Positions 1 through 6,459 of a stretch of 6,978 nucleotides of DNA are shown here, piece by piece; positions within the stretch are counted from its first letter, which is position 1; every line of letters starts with the position of its first letter. Under the pieces are notes generated by a model. It saw only the letters and a program-made list of their open reading frames with translations. It ran no database searches and had not been told where the DNA came from. The stretch is from Bryobacterales bacterium (lineage in GTDB: Bacteria; Acidobacteriota; Terriglobia; Bryobacterales; Bryobacteraceae): assembly GCA_003139735.1 (NCBI GenBank), contig PLGA01000212.1, positions 1 to 6,978 of the forward strand, written 5' to 3'. A program made the position numbers and the translations under genes.

Positions 1-356
1 GCAATATCGCCACTTTCAAGTCGCGCACCCCCCGGCAATCCATGGCTGGACATTGCCATGATTCGCATGAACCATGCCGGCGTGCGGATGGACACTCCGG
101 ACACGCGCGACACCAACGACTTGGGAGACGTCAAGCACGTGTGGTGGCGCAGACCACCAAAGTCCACGCGCAGGGACTCGGCGTGATCGGCATGAAGCTG
201 GTGGGTGAGGGACGATTCACAAACGCGGACGACCGGGAGGCCTCGTTGAAATTCGCCTTTGGCCTGGGCGCGGTGGACGCCGTCACGATCGGATTCAAGA
301 ACACCGCCGAAATCGATGAGGCGATGGAGCGGGTGGACCGCGCTCTTAACGCATAA
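1..356 (+). pseudogene. Aldo/keto reductase, C-terminal part with a frameshift; 5' end outside the window
   Basis: The 3' end of an aldo/keto reductase-type oxidoreductase gene, broken by a frameshift. Frame 1 (bases about 34-141) reads [17 protein letters not shown] and then [11 protein letters not shown]. Frame 3 (bases 144-356) continues with [40 protein letters not shown] and stops at TAA 354-356. Joined, the two pieces give one continuous family-like sequence: the WLDIAM strand, the VHAQG helix, the GVIGMK strand and the C-terminal TIGF-x-N-x-AEIDEA helix, as in NAD(P)-dependent aldo/keto reductases of environmental bacteria. The join needs either a 2-base gain, for example a repeated TG at 142-143 (gtgtggtgg), or a 1-base loss. 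In frame 1 translation would stop at TGA 184-186. Frame 3 also has an ATG at 42, but its first 33 or so residues do not look like the family. The frame of bases 1-30 is uncertain. Substrate cannot be told. A sequencing or assembly error is a real alternative to a pseudogene. Confidence 0.72.
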
Positions 357-388
357 CGCGCGTTGCTTAGTTGGAAAGCGTCACAAAG

Positions 389-1537
389 TCACTTCACCGG
401 GGCAGTGGCGCCAGCGGGCGCACCCGACGACGTGGGTTCCAGCGATTCCTCGATGAATGTGCCGGCGGGGTGGAAGTTGTCGACATCCTTCCACTCTTTC
501 GTGGATCCCACCTGCTTGAGCAGTCCCAACTCGCCCAGCGCCCACAGCGAATCGCCCTTGCCGAAGACTTTGGAGAGGAACAGGTTCTTGTTGACCGTGT
601 CCACGGTCCAGGTCTGGCCGCCGTCTTCGCTCACAAGAAGCTGCTCATCCGCCGCGATCCAAATGTGACCCGCCTTATCGATCGTCACCGAGGAGAGCTG
701 GGACTTAACGGGGCTTTTCAGCGTCCGCCACGTATCCCCTCCATCGTTGGTGGCGATCAATTCTCCGGCGAATCCGCATGCCCAGCCGTTCTTCTCGTCG
801 CGGAAGTAGACCGTGTTGAGAGAGAAAGCGGCAAAGTCGTTCGTGACGTCTGTGGCGGTAGTAGCGCTGATGGCAGCGACGTTCGCGCCGCCGTGGAGCG
901 TTTTCCACGTCTTTCCGCCATCGGCGGTACGCAGGATGGTGCCCGACCAGCCCACCGCCCAGCCGAGATTCGGATTCAGGAAGTAGACCCCCTGCAGATC
1001 CTGGGTGGTGCCGGTGGTCTGTTTTACCCAGGTAAGCCCGCCGTCTTCGGAATGCAGCATGATGCCATCGAACCCGCCGGCCCAAGCAAGGTTGCCAATC
1101 ACCTGGACGGACACCAGGTGTTCTGTAGTGAAGTTCTGCTTTTTGTCATCTACGCGCTTTTGCCACGTCTTGCCGCCATCTTCGGTTGCGAAAATCGTTC
1201 CGGAATTACCCACCACTAGTCCATGGGTGTCATCACGGAATGCGATCGCGTGCAGATCCGGGGTGGCGCCCAAAACGAGTGACGCCCTTTCCGCGGCCGT
1301 CATTGTCGAGGACGCGCGCACATCCGGAGGTTTGGCTATTCTCTGCATGGTCCAGTGGCCGCCAGCATCGTTTGTGACGTAAACCATTCCTTGACCGCAA
1401 AGGAGATACGCGGTCGTGGGGCTGGTCGCGTAAGCATCGCGCAGGTAGCAGATGTCGCCCGCGGCGGACGCTGCAATCGGTAGCGCCAGCATCCCGATCA
1501 ATCCAATCCACTTTGCCAGGTTCTTGCGTTTCAACAT
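389..1537 (-). CDS. Exported Ycf48-like/BNR (Asp-box) seven-bladed beta-propeller protein
   Basis: A 382-residue secreted protein. Residues 1-26 form a signal peptide: basic MLKRKNLAKW, a hydrophobic core, and ASA near residue 25 as a likely signal peptidase I site. The mature part carries six Asp-box motifs of type (S/T)-x-D-x-G-x-x-W: TNDAGGHW (55-62), TEDGGKTW (118-125), SEDGGLTW (163-170), TADGGKTW (204-211), TNDGGDTW (263-270) and SEDGGQTW (303-310). A seventh, degenerate one lies at about 340-349 (KQVGSTKEW). Seven blades is the known architecture of Ycf48, the cyanobacterial photosystem II assembly factor. No photosynthesis gene is nearby, so I infer only a periplasmic or surface propeller, probably for protein or glycan binding. 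Alanine/threonine-rich insertions lengthen two blades (about 67-95 and 215-240). C30 and C47 could form a disulfide. The tail from 366 is rich in Pro, Ala and Ser. The ATG at 1537 is preferred because the signal peptide begins there and GGAG lies 9 bases upstream; an in-frame TTG at 1567 would add ten residues. The gene is transcribed away from the polysaccharide cluster. Confidence 0.88.
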   Translation of the reverse strand: MLKRKNLAKWIGLIGMLALPIAASAAGDICYLRDAYATSPTTAYLLCGQGMVYVTNDAGGHWTMQRIAKPPDVRASSTMTAAERASLVLGATPDLHAIAFRDDTHGLVVGNSGTIFATEDGGKTWQKRVDDKKQNFTTEHLVSVQVIGNLAWAGGFDGIMLHSEDGGLTWVKQTTGTTQDLQGVYFLNPNLGWAVGWSGTILRTADGGKTWKTLHGGANVAAISATTATDVTNDFAAFSLNTVYFRDEKNGWACGFAGELIATNDGGDTWRTLKSPVKSQLSSVTIDKAGHIWIAADEQLLVSEDGGQTWTVDTVNKNLFLSKVFGKGDSLWALGELGLLKQVGSTKEWKDVDNFHPAGTFIEESLEPTSSGAPAGATAPVK

Positions 1538-1546
1538 GGGCCTCGG

Positions 1547-1550
1547 CTCC
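1547..1550 (-). promoter_or_regulatory. Ribosome binding site of the beta-propeller gene
   Basis: GGAG on the minus strand, 9 bases before the ATG at 1537. It supports this start over the in-frame TTG at 1567. Confidence 0.55.
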
Positions 1551-1700
1551 GAAAAAGACACTTCCAACTGAGAAATACGATGAAAAACCGGTCAAGGTTA
1601 CCCCTTCGGGCCGGATAACTTTCGGAACCTGGCTATTTTGGCCAATGGAAGGGGAGGCAGGCGGCCACAAAGGGCGTGGCGTGGGTGTCCCAGGTCCGCC

Positions 1701-1713
1701 CCATTTACAATGG
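1701..1713 (+). promoter_or_regulatory. Possible -10 element inside a dyad before the polysaccharide operon
   Basis: The 185-base divergent intergenic region (1538-1722) must hold the promoters of both flanking genes. Bases 1706-1711 read TACAAT, five of six matches to the TATAAT -10 consensus. They lie inside a perfect inverted repeat, CCATT-TAC-AATGG (1701-1713). A third copy of AATGG is at 1644-1648. No good -35 hexamer lies 16-18 bases upstream (GGGTGT-like sequence there). If this -10 is used, transcription would start about five bases before the flippase ATG at 1723, giving a nearly leaderless mRNA. The weak Shine-Dalgarno sequence (only GAG at 1716-1718) would fit that. A dyad covering a -10 is a usual place for a repressor, but a 5-base arm can arise by chance. 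Confidence 0.25.
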
Positions 1714-1722
1714 TAGAGACAA

Positions 1723-3045
1723 ATGCTAGGGATTCCGCCCGGCGCCGCCGCAGCCGCTACGCCTCACATATCGTTGCGCAAGGGCTTCATCGCCACGTTC
1801 GCGGGGAACGTGGCATTCGCCGCCAGCCAATGGGCCGCACTGAGCTTGATCGCGAGGCTCGGCGGCGCGGAAATGCTGGGCGAGTACGCTCTGGCGCTGG
1901 CCATCGCCACGCCGGTCGCGCTGTTTTCTCATTTGAACCTGCGGGCGGTACTGGGCACGGATATGGAGCGCCGCCATCCGTTTGGCGATTACCTGGCGGT
2001 GCGGCTGGGAACAATAGCATTGGGAGTTCTGGCGGTTGCCGGTATCGCGCTCGCCGGCCGCTATGCCTGGCCGGTTGCGGCCGTCATCGTGGCGGTGGGC
2101 GTGGTTCTCAGCGCGGACAACCTCAGCGACATCTACTACGCGGCCATGCAGCGGCGAGACCGCATGGACCAGATCGGGGGGTCGACGGCCGTGCGGGGAG
2201 CGCTATCGGCATTGGCGCTGGGCCTGGCTCTGTGGCTGACTCACAACCTGCTGGCCGCGGTGGCGGCGCAAGCGGCCGGACGCATCGCCGTGCTGCTGGC
2301 ATACGACCGGCCGGTGGGATCGGCGGGGGAATCGATGGCCACATCCGGGGCCCGCGCCCAGGCAGGCATTCTGGCGATGGCGCTGCCGCTTGGGTTTGTC
2401 CTGATGCTGCTCTCGCTAGCCGGAAACATGCCTCGCTACGCAATCGAAGGCCGCTTCGGCCTAGCCGCGCTGGGGGCCTTCGCGGCCCCGGCTTCGTTCA
2501 TGGCTGTGGGGTCCACCATGGTTAACGCGCTCGGGCAAGCGGCTACTCCGCGGCTGGCCCGCTGCTTCAGCCAAGGCGACGCACCGCGTTTCCGGCGCCT
2601 GGCGCTGCAATTAATCGGCGTCTCCGCCCTGCTGGGCGTGGCGGGGATTGCCGTGGCGCTTACCATGGGGCGCTTTGCGCTGGCCCTGCTCTACGGCCGG
2701 AGCTATGCCGCTTACGCCAGCCTGCTGATTTGGCTGATGGCCGCCGCCTCGGTGGGCTATATCGCCGGCGCCCTGGGTTACATTATTACCAGCGCGCGGG
2801 CGTTCACAGCCCAGGCGCCGTTGTTTGCGGCAGTCGCGGCGAGTTCGGGAATCGCAAGCTGGCTGCTGGTTCCGCGGTTGGGATTGGAGGGCGCGGCCGT
2901 GGCGTTGGGAGCTTCGTCGCTGGTGCAGGCCGGCGGGTCGTTGCTGATCTTGAGCCATGCATGGCGGGCCCGGGCATTTCGGGGCCGCATAGGCAATGGG
3001 GGCGGCGGAAGGAACCTGGCATGCCAGGCGCCGGCGGCGAAATGA
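1723..3045 (+). CDS. Wzx-like polysaccharide flippase (MOP superfamily)
   Basis: A 440-residue polytopic inner-membrane protein with about 12 hydrophobic segments, roughly 22-45, 53-75, 92-112, 115-133, 157-173, 175-193, 213-233, 246-267, 293-314, 330-356, 362-383 and 388-411. Length and topology match Wzx/RfbX flippases, which move undecaprenyl-linked oligosaccharide units from the cytoplasmic to the periplasmic face. The first helix region (GFIATFAGNVAFAASQW), the LNLRAVLGTD motif (71-80) with FGDYLAVR after it (87-94), and SDIYYAAMQRRDRMDQ (135-150) resemble polysaccharide biosynthesis proteins of this superfamily. The C-terminal 25 residues are Gly/Arg/Ala-rich and poorly conserved in look, probably a cytoplasmic tail. 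The ATG at 1723 is the first possible start because an in-frame TAG lies at 1714-1716. The Shine-Dalgarno sequence is weak. As first gene of the tight operon with a Wzy-type protein and glycosyltransferases, a flippase role is well supported; the sugar substrate is unknown. Confidence 0.9.
   Translation: MLGIPPGAAAAATPHISLRKGFIATFAGNVAFAASQWAALSLIARLGGAEMLGEYALALAIATPVALFSHLNLRAVLGTDMERRHPFGDYLAVRLGTIALGVLAVAGIALAGRYAWPVAAVIVAVGVVLSADNLSDIYYAAMQRRDRMDQIGGSTAVRGALSALALGLALWLTHNLLAAVAAQAAGRIAVLLAYDRPVGSAGESMATSGARAQAGILAMALPLGFVLMLLSLAGNMPRYAIEGRFGLAALGAFAAPASFMAVGSTMVNALGQAATPRLARCFSQGDAPRFRRLALQLIGVSALLGVAGIAVALTMGRFALALLYGRSYAAYASLLIWLMAAASVGYIAGALGYIITSARAFTAQAPLFAAVAASSGIASWLLVPRLGLEGAAVALGASSLVQAGGSLLILSHAWRARAFRGRIGNGGGGRNLACQAPAAK
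3007..3013 (+). promoter_or_regulatory. Ribosome binding site that decides the start of the polymerase/ligase gene
   Basis: GGAAGGA inside the end of the flippase gene, 7 bases before the ATG at 3021. This strong site favours 3021 over the ATG at 3042, whose upstream sequence (ccggcggcga) is poor. Confidence 0.55.
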
Positions 3046-4214
3046 AACCAAACTCTTTCCTGGAGCGCGCGGCGTGGGCGGTGTTGTGCCTGCTGGTTTT
3101 CTCTCTTCCCATGGAAAAGGGGATCCAGTTCCCGCATCTCGGAACCATTTCGCGCCTGCTCGGCCAGGCTGCGTTCGTGGTGGGGGTGGCCGCGGTGGTC
3201 CGTCGCGGCAAATTGCGAAAGCCGAACGCGGCCCTGCCGCTGGCGGCTTTTTTCGTGCTGTGGGGCGGACTCTCCTGGGTCTGGAGCGTTGCCCGGCCGG
3301 AAACCCTTGCGCACTTTGCCACCATGGCGCAGTTGTTGGGAATGGCATGGCTGATCTGGGAACTTTGCCGCACGGCGGCGGCGCAGATGCAGTTGATCCG
3401 GGCCTTTGTGGGCGGCGCGGCGGTCTCATCGGTTTGGACCATCGCGCGGGCCGTGCTGAACCGGCAGACCAATTACCGCCGCTATGCAACCGCCGGCTTC
3501 GACCCTAACGACCTCGGCATCACGCTCGCCATCGCCTTGACTTTCGCGCTCTACCTAAGCACCCGGGTGCGCGGCCTGGCGGTTTGGCTGGTGCGGCTGG
3601 GAGCTGTGCTGATCGTCGCGGCGATTCTGCTGACGGCCTCGCGAACGGCGCTGGTAGTCTCTCTAGTCAACGTGGTCTACCTAGCGCTGGCCTGGCGCCA
3701 CACCACGATTCCGCAAAGGGCATCCTCCATTGCGCTGCTGGCCCTGCTGATCGTGGGGACTCTTTGGCTGGCGCCGCTGGCCACTCGCAGGAGGCTGGCG
3801 ACGCTGCCCCGCGAAGCCACCGAAGGCACGCTGCACGACCGCACGCGAATCTGGAAAGCCGGTCTACAACTCTTCGAACGCTATCCAGTGCTCGGCATCG
3901 GCCTGGGAGCTTACCCGAAGGCGGCCTACCCCGCGCTGCACATCCACTACAACGCTCACAACACGTTCCTTTCGGTGCTGGTGGAAACGGGCATCGCCGG
4001 TTTCGTTTTGTGGGGACTGCTGCTGGCCACCCTGGCGTGGTTTGCCGGACTGCTGGCCGCCAGCGAGCGAGCCTTGTGGTTCACGGCTTTGGCGGTCTGG
4101 GGCGTGGCTGTGATGACGGTGACGTGGGAACAACGGAAGCCGACATGGCTGATCTTCGCCCTGATCATGACCGCCTGGGCCCGCGCCTTCCAACCGGAGG
4201 AACGGCAGCCTTGA
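3021..4214 (+). CDS. O-antigen polymerase/ligase family membrane protein (Wzy/WaaL-type)
   Basis: A 397-residue membrane protein with about 11-12 hydrophobic segments. It carries the marks of the O-antigen ligase/polymerase family (Wzy_C, PF04932): GFDPNDLGITLA (159-170), LLTASRTALV (203-212), DRTRIW (273-278), PVLGIGLGAYP (289-299) and AHNTFLSVLVETGIAGF (312-328). The longest non-membrane loop, about 253-315, is probably periplasmic and holds R274/R276 and, at its end, H313; such Arg and His residues matter in characterised WaaL/Wzy proteins. The family either polymerises lipid-linked repeat units or transfers finished glycan to an acceptor. Sequence alone does not separate the two; placement beside a flippase favours a Wzy-like polymerase. 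Start: the ATG at 3021 has a strong ribosome binding site and overlaps the flippase gene by 25 bases. The ATG at 3042 would give 390 residues and a neat ATGA overlap with the flippase stop. The difference is seven residues. Confidence 0.87.
   Translation: MPGAGGEMKPNSFLERAAWAVLCLLVFSLPMEKGIQFPHLGTISRLLGQAAFVVGVAAVVRRGKLRKPNAALPLAAFFVLWGGLSWVWSVARPETLAHFATMAQLLGMAWLIWELCRTAAAQMQLIRAFVGGAAVSSVWTIARAVLNRQTNYRRYATAGFDPNDLGITLAIALTFALYLSTRVRGLAVWLVRLGAVLIVAAILLTASRTALVVSLVNVVYLALAWRHTTIPQRASSIALLALLIVGTLWLAPLATRRRLATLPREATEGTLHDRTRIWKAGLQLFERYPVLGIGLGAYPKAAYPALHIHYNAHNTFLSVLVETGIAGFVLWGLLLATLAWFAGLLAASERALWFTALAVWGVAVMTVTWEQRKPTWLIFALIMTAWARAFQPEERQP
4196..4202 (+). promoter_or_regulatory. Ribosome binding site supporting a TTG start
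   Basis: GGAGGAA within the 3' end of the polymerase/ligase gene, with 10 bases between GGAGG and the TTG at 4211. It is the best support for this non-ATG start, since no ATG occurs in the right place. Confidence 0.55.
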
Positions 4215-5338
4215 AGATCCGCGTGCTGGAGGTGCTTGCCTCGTTGCGCCGGGCTGGCGCGGAACGGGTGGCCGTGTCCATCGCATGCGGATTGGACCGC
4301 TCCAGGTTTGAAACCGAGGTGATTTCGCTCAAGCCCGCCTTCCCCGGGGGATTCGAACCGGTACTCGAAGAGCATGGGGTTCCGGTGGAGCATTTCGGGA
4401 AGCGGAACGGCCTCGATCCCCGCATGTGGCCCAGGCTGGCCGGGGCGTTCGGCCGCTTCCGCCCGGATATCGTGCATACGCATTCCTACGTGATGCGCTA
4501 CGTGTTGCCCGCGTGGGGGCTGGCGCGCCGCGGGACCGTGGTCCACACGGTCCATAATATTGCCGAAAAGGAAGTGGAGCCGCTCGGACGGGCCGTTCAC
4601 CGCATCGCTTTTCGCGCCGGCGCGTTGCCGGTGGCGATTTCCGAGGAGGTGGCGCGATCTTTTCAGAGCATGTACGGCTTTCGGCCGGTGGCCACCATTC
4701 CCAACGGGGCCGATACGCGCCACGGTTTTCGGGCCGAGGCGCGCGAGGTCTGGCGGCGCGGTCACGGCTTTGGCCAGGGCGATCTTCTGGTGGCGTCGGT
4801 GGCGCGGTTCGAGCCGCAGAAGAACCCGCTGGGGTTGATTGAGGCCTTCGCGCGGGCGCTGGCCGGCAATCCGGCCGCGCACCTGGTCATGGCCGGCGAG
4901 GGCAGCATGCTGGAAGCGAGCCAGCGCTTGGCGGCGCGGCTCGGCGTGGGCCGCCAAGTCTACTTTTCCGGCCTGTGCCTGGACGTGCCGGAGCTGCTCT
5001 CTGCCTGCGACCTGTTCGTGCTGGCTTCGGACTGGGAGGGATCTTCCGTCGCGGTGATGGAGGCCATGGCGGCGCGGCTGCCGGTGGTGGCCACCGCCGT
5101 GGGCGGGGTTCCGGAGCTGGTGGAACATGGCGTGACGGGCATGCTGATTCCCGCCGCCGATGCCGCCGCGCTGGCCGCCGGGCTGGCCGATCTGGCCGGT
5201 AATCCGGCCAAACGCCGCGAATTCGCGGACGCTGCGAGGCGCCGGGCGTCCCAATTCGATGCCGGCGCGATGGTGGAACGCTACGCGGCGCTGTTCGAGC
5301 GCGTATGCCAGGGGAAGAGCCAATGCCGCGCATCGTGA
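4211..5338 (+). CDS. Glycosyltransferase family 4 (GT-B fold), first of two
   Basis: A 375-residue cytoplasmic or membrane-associated retaining glycosyltransferase. Residues 1-165 form the acceptor-side Rossmann domain: beta-1 KIRVLEVLASLRRAGAERV with the Gly/Ala-rich turn of GT4 enzymes, VHTHSY (88-93), VHTVHNI (111-117) and VAISEEVARSF (141-151). PNGAD (164-168) leads into the donor domain: SVARFEPQKNP (196-206), MAGEGSML (227-234), CDLFVLAS (266-273), the E-x7-E motif E276 to E284, and TAVGGVPELVEHGVTG (295-310). The loop after the first Glu reads GSS instead of the more usual G-x-P. The start is a TTG at 4211 in a TTGA overlap with the previous stop codon: beta-1 begins there, GGAGG lies 10 bases upstream, and a GTG at 4223 would delete part of beta-1. 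Length is normal. Role inferred: addition of one sugar to the lipid-linked repeat unit; donor and acceptor cannot be read from the sequence. Confidence 0.9.
   Translation: MKIRVLEVLASLRRAGAERVAVSIACGLDRSRFETEVISLKPAFPGGFEPVLEEHGVPVEHFGKRNGLDPRMWPRLAGAFGRFRPDIVHTHSYVMRYVLPAWGLARRGTVVHTVHNIAEKEVEPLGRAVHRIAFRAGALPVAISEEVARSFQSMYGFRPVATIPNGADTRHGFRAEAREVWRRGHGFGQGDLLVASVARFEPQKNPLGLIEAFARALAGNPAAHLVMAGEGSMLEASQRLAARLGVGRQVYFSGLCLDVPELLSACDLFVLASDWEGSSVAVMEAMAARLPVVATAVGGVPELVEHGVTGMLIPAADAAALAAGLADLAGNPAKRREFADAARRRASQFDAGAMVERYAALFERVCQGKSQCRAS
5310..5316 (+). promoter_or_regulatory. Ribosome binding site of the second glycosyltransferase
   Basis: AGGGGAA inside the end of the preceding gene, 6-8 bases before the ATG at 5323. 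The in-frame ATG at 5305 has no such site, so 5323 is the better start. Confidence 0.45.
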
Positions 5339-6459
5339 TGCTGACCACATGCCTGGCGCCGGGGGGCGCGGAAGCGCAGGTGTTCCGCCTGTCGCTCGAA
5401 CTGAAGCGCCGCGGTTGGGAACTGGCGGTGATCTCGCTATTGCCTCCGGCCGCTTACGTGGAGACGCTCGAAGAGGCCGGAGTGGTGGTGCTCTCTCTGG
5501 GCATGCGGCCGGGATCGCCCGACCCGCGGGGCCTCATGCGCCTGGCGGCGGCCCTGAAGCGGCTTCGGCCCCAGGTGTTGCATAGCCACATGTTTCACGC
5601 CAACCTGCTGGCGCGGCTCGCGCGGATGCTTTGCCCCGCGCCGGTGGTCGTCTCCACCCTGCACAGCGCCGCCGAGAGCCCCCGTGACGCGGCTTCCGTT
5701 GTTACGCGGCGACGCGATTGGCTCTACCGTTTGACCGATCCGCTGGCCGATGCCGTGGTGGCCGTGAGCCGCGCCGCCGCTGATCGCCACGCCTCCGCCA
5801 GGGCCGTGCGCCCAGGGAAGCTGCGGGTGATTCCGAACGGAGTGGATACGGCGGTCTTCCGTCCCGACCCGGAACGGCGCGAGCGCGTTCGGCGCGAACT
5901 GGGCTTTGAATCCGAGTTCGTCTGGCTGGCCGCCGGCCGTTTGATGTGGAAGAAGGACTACCCGACGCTATTGCGCGCCTTCGCGCGGACCGGCGAGGCT
6001 ACGCTTCTGGTCGCCGGCGCAGGGCCGCAGGAGGCCGAACTCAGGCAGATGGCCGCCGAACTGGGCATCGCCTCACAGGTGCGCTTCCTTGGGCAGGTGG
6101 GGGATATGCCTGCGCTGATGAATGCCGCCGACGCGCTGGCGCTGTCGTCGGTGGTGGAAGGGCTGCCCGTAGCCCTGTTGGAAGCGGCCGCCAGCGGTCT
6201 GCCGGCGGTGGCGACGGATGCCGGAGGCGTGCGCGAAATCCTGGGCGAGGGAGAAGCGGGCCTGGTGGTCCCGCCGGGAGACCCGGATGCCCTGGCGGCC
6301 GCTATGGAGCGGCTGGCGGCGCTCCCGGCGGACGGGCGGGAACAAATGTCCCGCGCCGCCCGCGCGACGGCGCTGGCTCGGTTCGACTGGGACGTGGTGG
6401 TTTCGCAGTGGGAAGCCACGTACCGCGATCTGTTGGAGAACGCCTGGCGATGGATGTAA
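5323..6459 (+). CDS. Glycosyltransferase family 4 (GT-B fold), second of two
   Basis: A 378-residue GT-B glycosyltransferase, complete and of typical family length. N-terminal domain: beta-1 PRIVMLTTCLAPGGAEAQV (2-20) with the GGAE turn, LHSHMFHANLLARL (86-99), VVVSTLHS (108-115) and DAVVAVSRAAADRH (143-156). PNGVD (171-175) leads into the donor-binding domain: AAGRLMWKKDYP (203-214), VAGAGPQEAEL (230-240), ALALSSVVEGLP (271-282) with E-x7-E as E279 to E287, then ATDAGGVREI (297-306) and GLVVPPGDPDALAAAM (313-328). It resembles the upstream glycosyltransferase in layout but is clearly diverged, so it probably adds a different sugar or makes a different linkage. The start at ATG 5323 overlaps the previous gene by 16 bases and has a purine-rich ribosome binding site; starting at 5305 would add six residues ahead of beta-1. 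Retaining chemistry with a nucleotide-sugar donor is expected from the family; substrates are unknown. Confidence 0.91.
   Translation: MPRIVMLTTCLAPGGAEAQVFRLSLELKRRGWELAVISLLPPAAYVETLEEAGVVVLSLGMRPGSPDPRGLMRLAAALKRLRPQVLHSHMFHANLLARLARMLCPAPVVVSTLHSAAESPRDAASVVTRRRDWLYRLTDPLADAVVAVSRAAADRHASARAVRPGKLRVIPNGVDTAVFRPDPERRERVRRELGFESEFVWLAAGRLMWKKDYPTLLRAFARTGEATLLVAGAGPQEAELRQMAAELGIASQVRFLGQVGDMPALMNAADALALSSVVEGLPVALLEAAASGLPAVATDAGGVREILGEGEAGLVVPPGDPDALAAAMERLAALPADGREQMSRAARATALARFDWDVVVSQWEATYRDLLENAWRWM

Noticed and set aside
1..30. A second frameshift in the reductase at the run of six C bases (29-34)
   Set aside because: Frame 3 (NIATFKS) and frame 1 (both before PGNPWLD) are about equally plausible for this short 5' stretch, so a second break cannot be claimed.
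355..364. Perfect palindrome AACGCGCGTT between the convergent reductase remnant and beta-propeller gene
   Set aside because: It has no loop and no following T run; the alternative AACGC/GCGTT hairpin (348-352 with 360-364) has only five pairs, so it is not a supportable terminator.
371..1219. A 282-codon plus-strand open frame opposite the beta-propeller gene
   Set aside because: The minus strand gives a signal peptide and seven regular repeats, whereas this frame shows no domain and is a mirror of the repeat codons.
1572..1595. TTGACC (1595-1590, minus strand) as a -35 for the beta-propeller gene
   Set aside because: At 17-base spacing the -10 position reads CTCAGT, and the nearest AT-rich hexamer TATTTC is only 12 bases away, so no acceptable promoter pair is formed.
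1596..1621. GTTA...CCTTCGGG...TAAC imperfect hairpin with a UUCG loop in the divergent intergenic region
   Set aside because: Only two pairs close the UUCG loop and the outer four pairs are separated by unequal mismatched bases; no T run follows. Chance structure is as likely.
1638..2525. A 295-codon plus-strand open frame overlapping the flippase in another frame
   Set aside because: Gly/Arg-rich shadow translation with no membrane segments; the flippase frame carries family motifs.
2611..3489. A 292-codon minus-strand open frame across the flippase and polymerase/ligase junction
   Set aside because: Low-complexity Pro/Arg/Ala translation, opposite two genes with clear membrane topology.
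3956..5350. A 464-codon open frame on the minus strand opposite the polymerase/ligase and first glycosyltransferase
   Set aside because: Its translation is Arg/His/Gly/Pro-rich with no domain, and it lies entirely antisense to two well-supported genes. Such frames are expected opposite GC-rich coding sequence.
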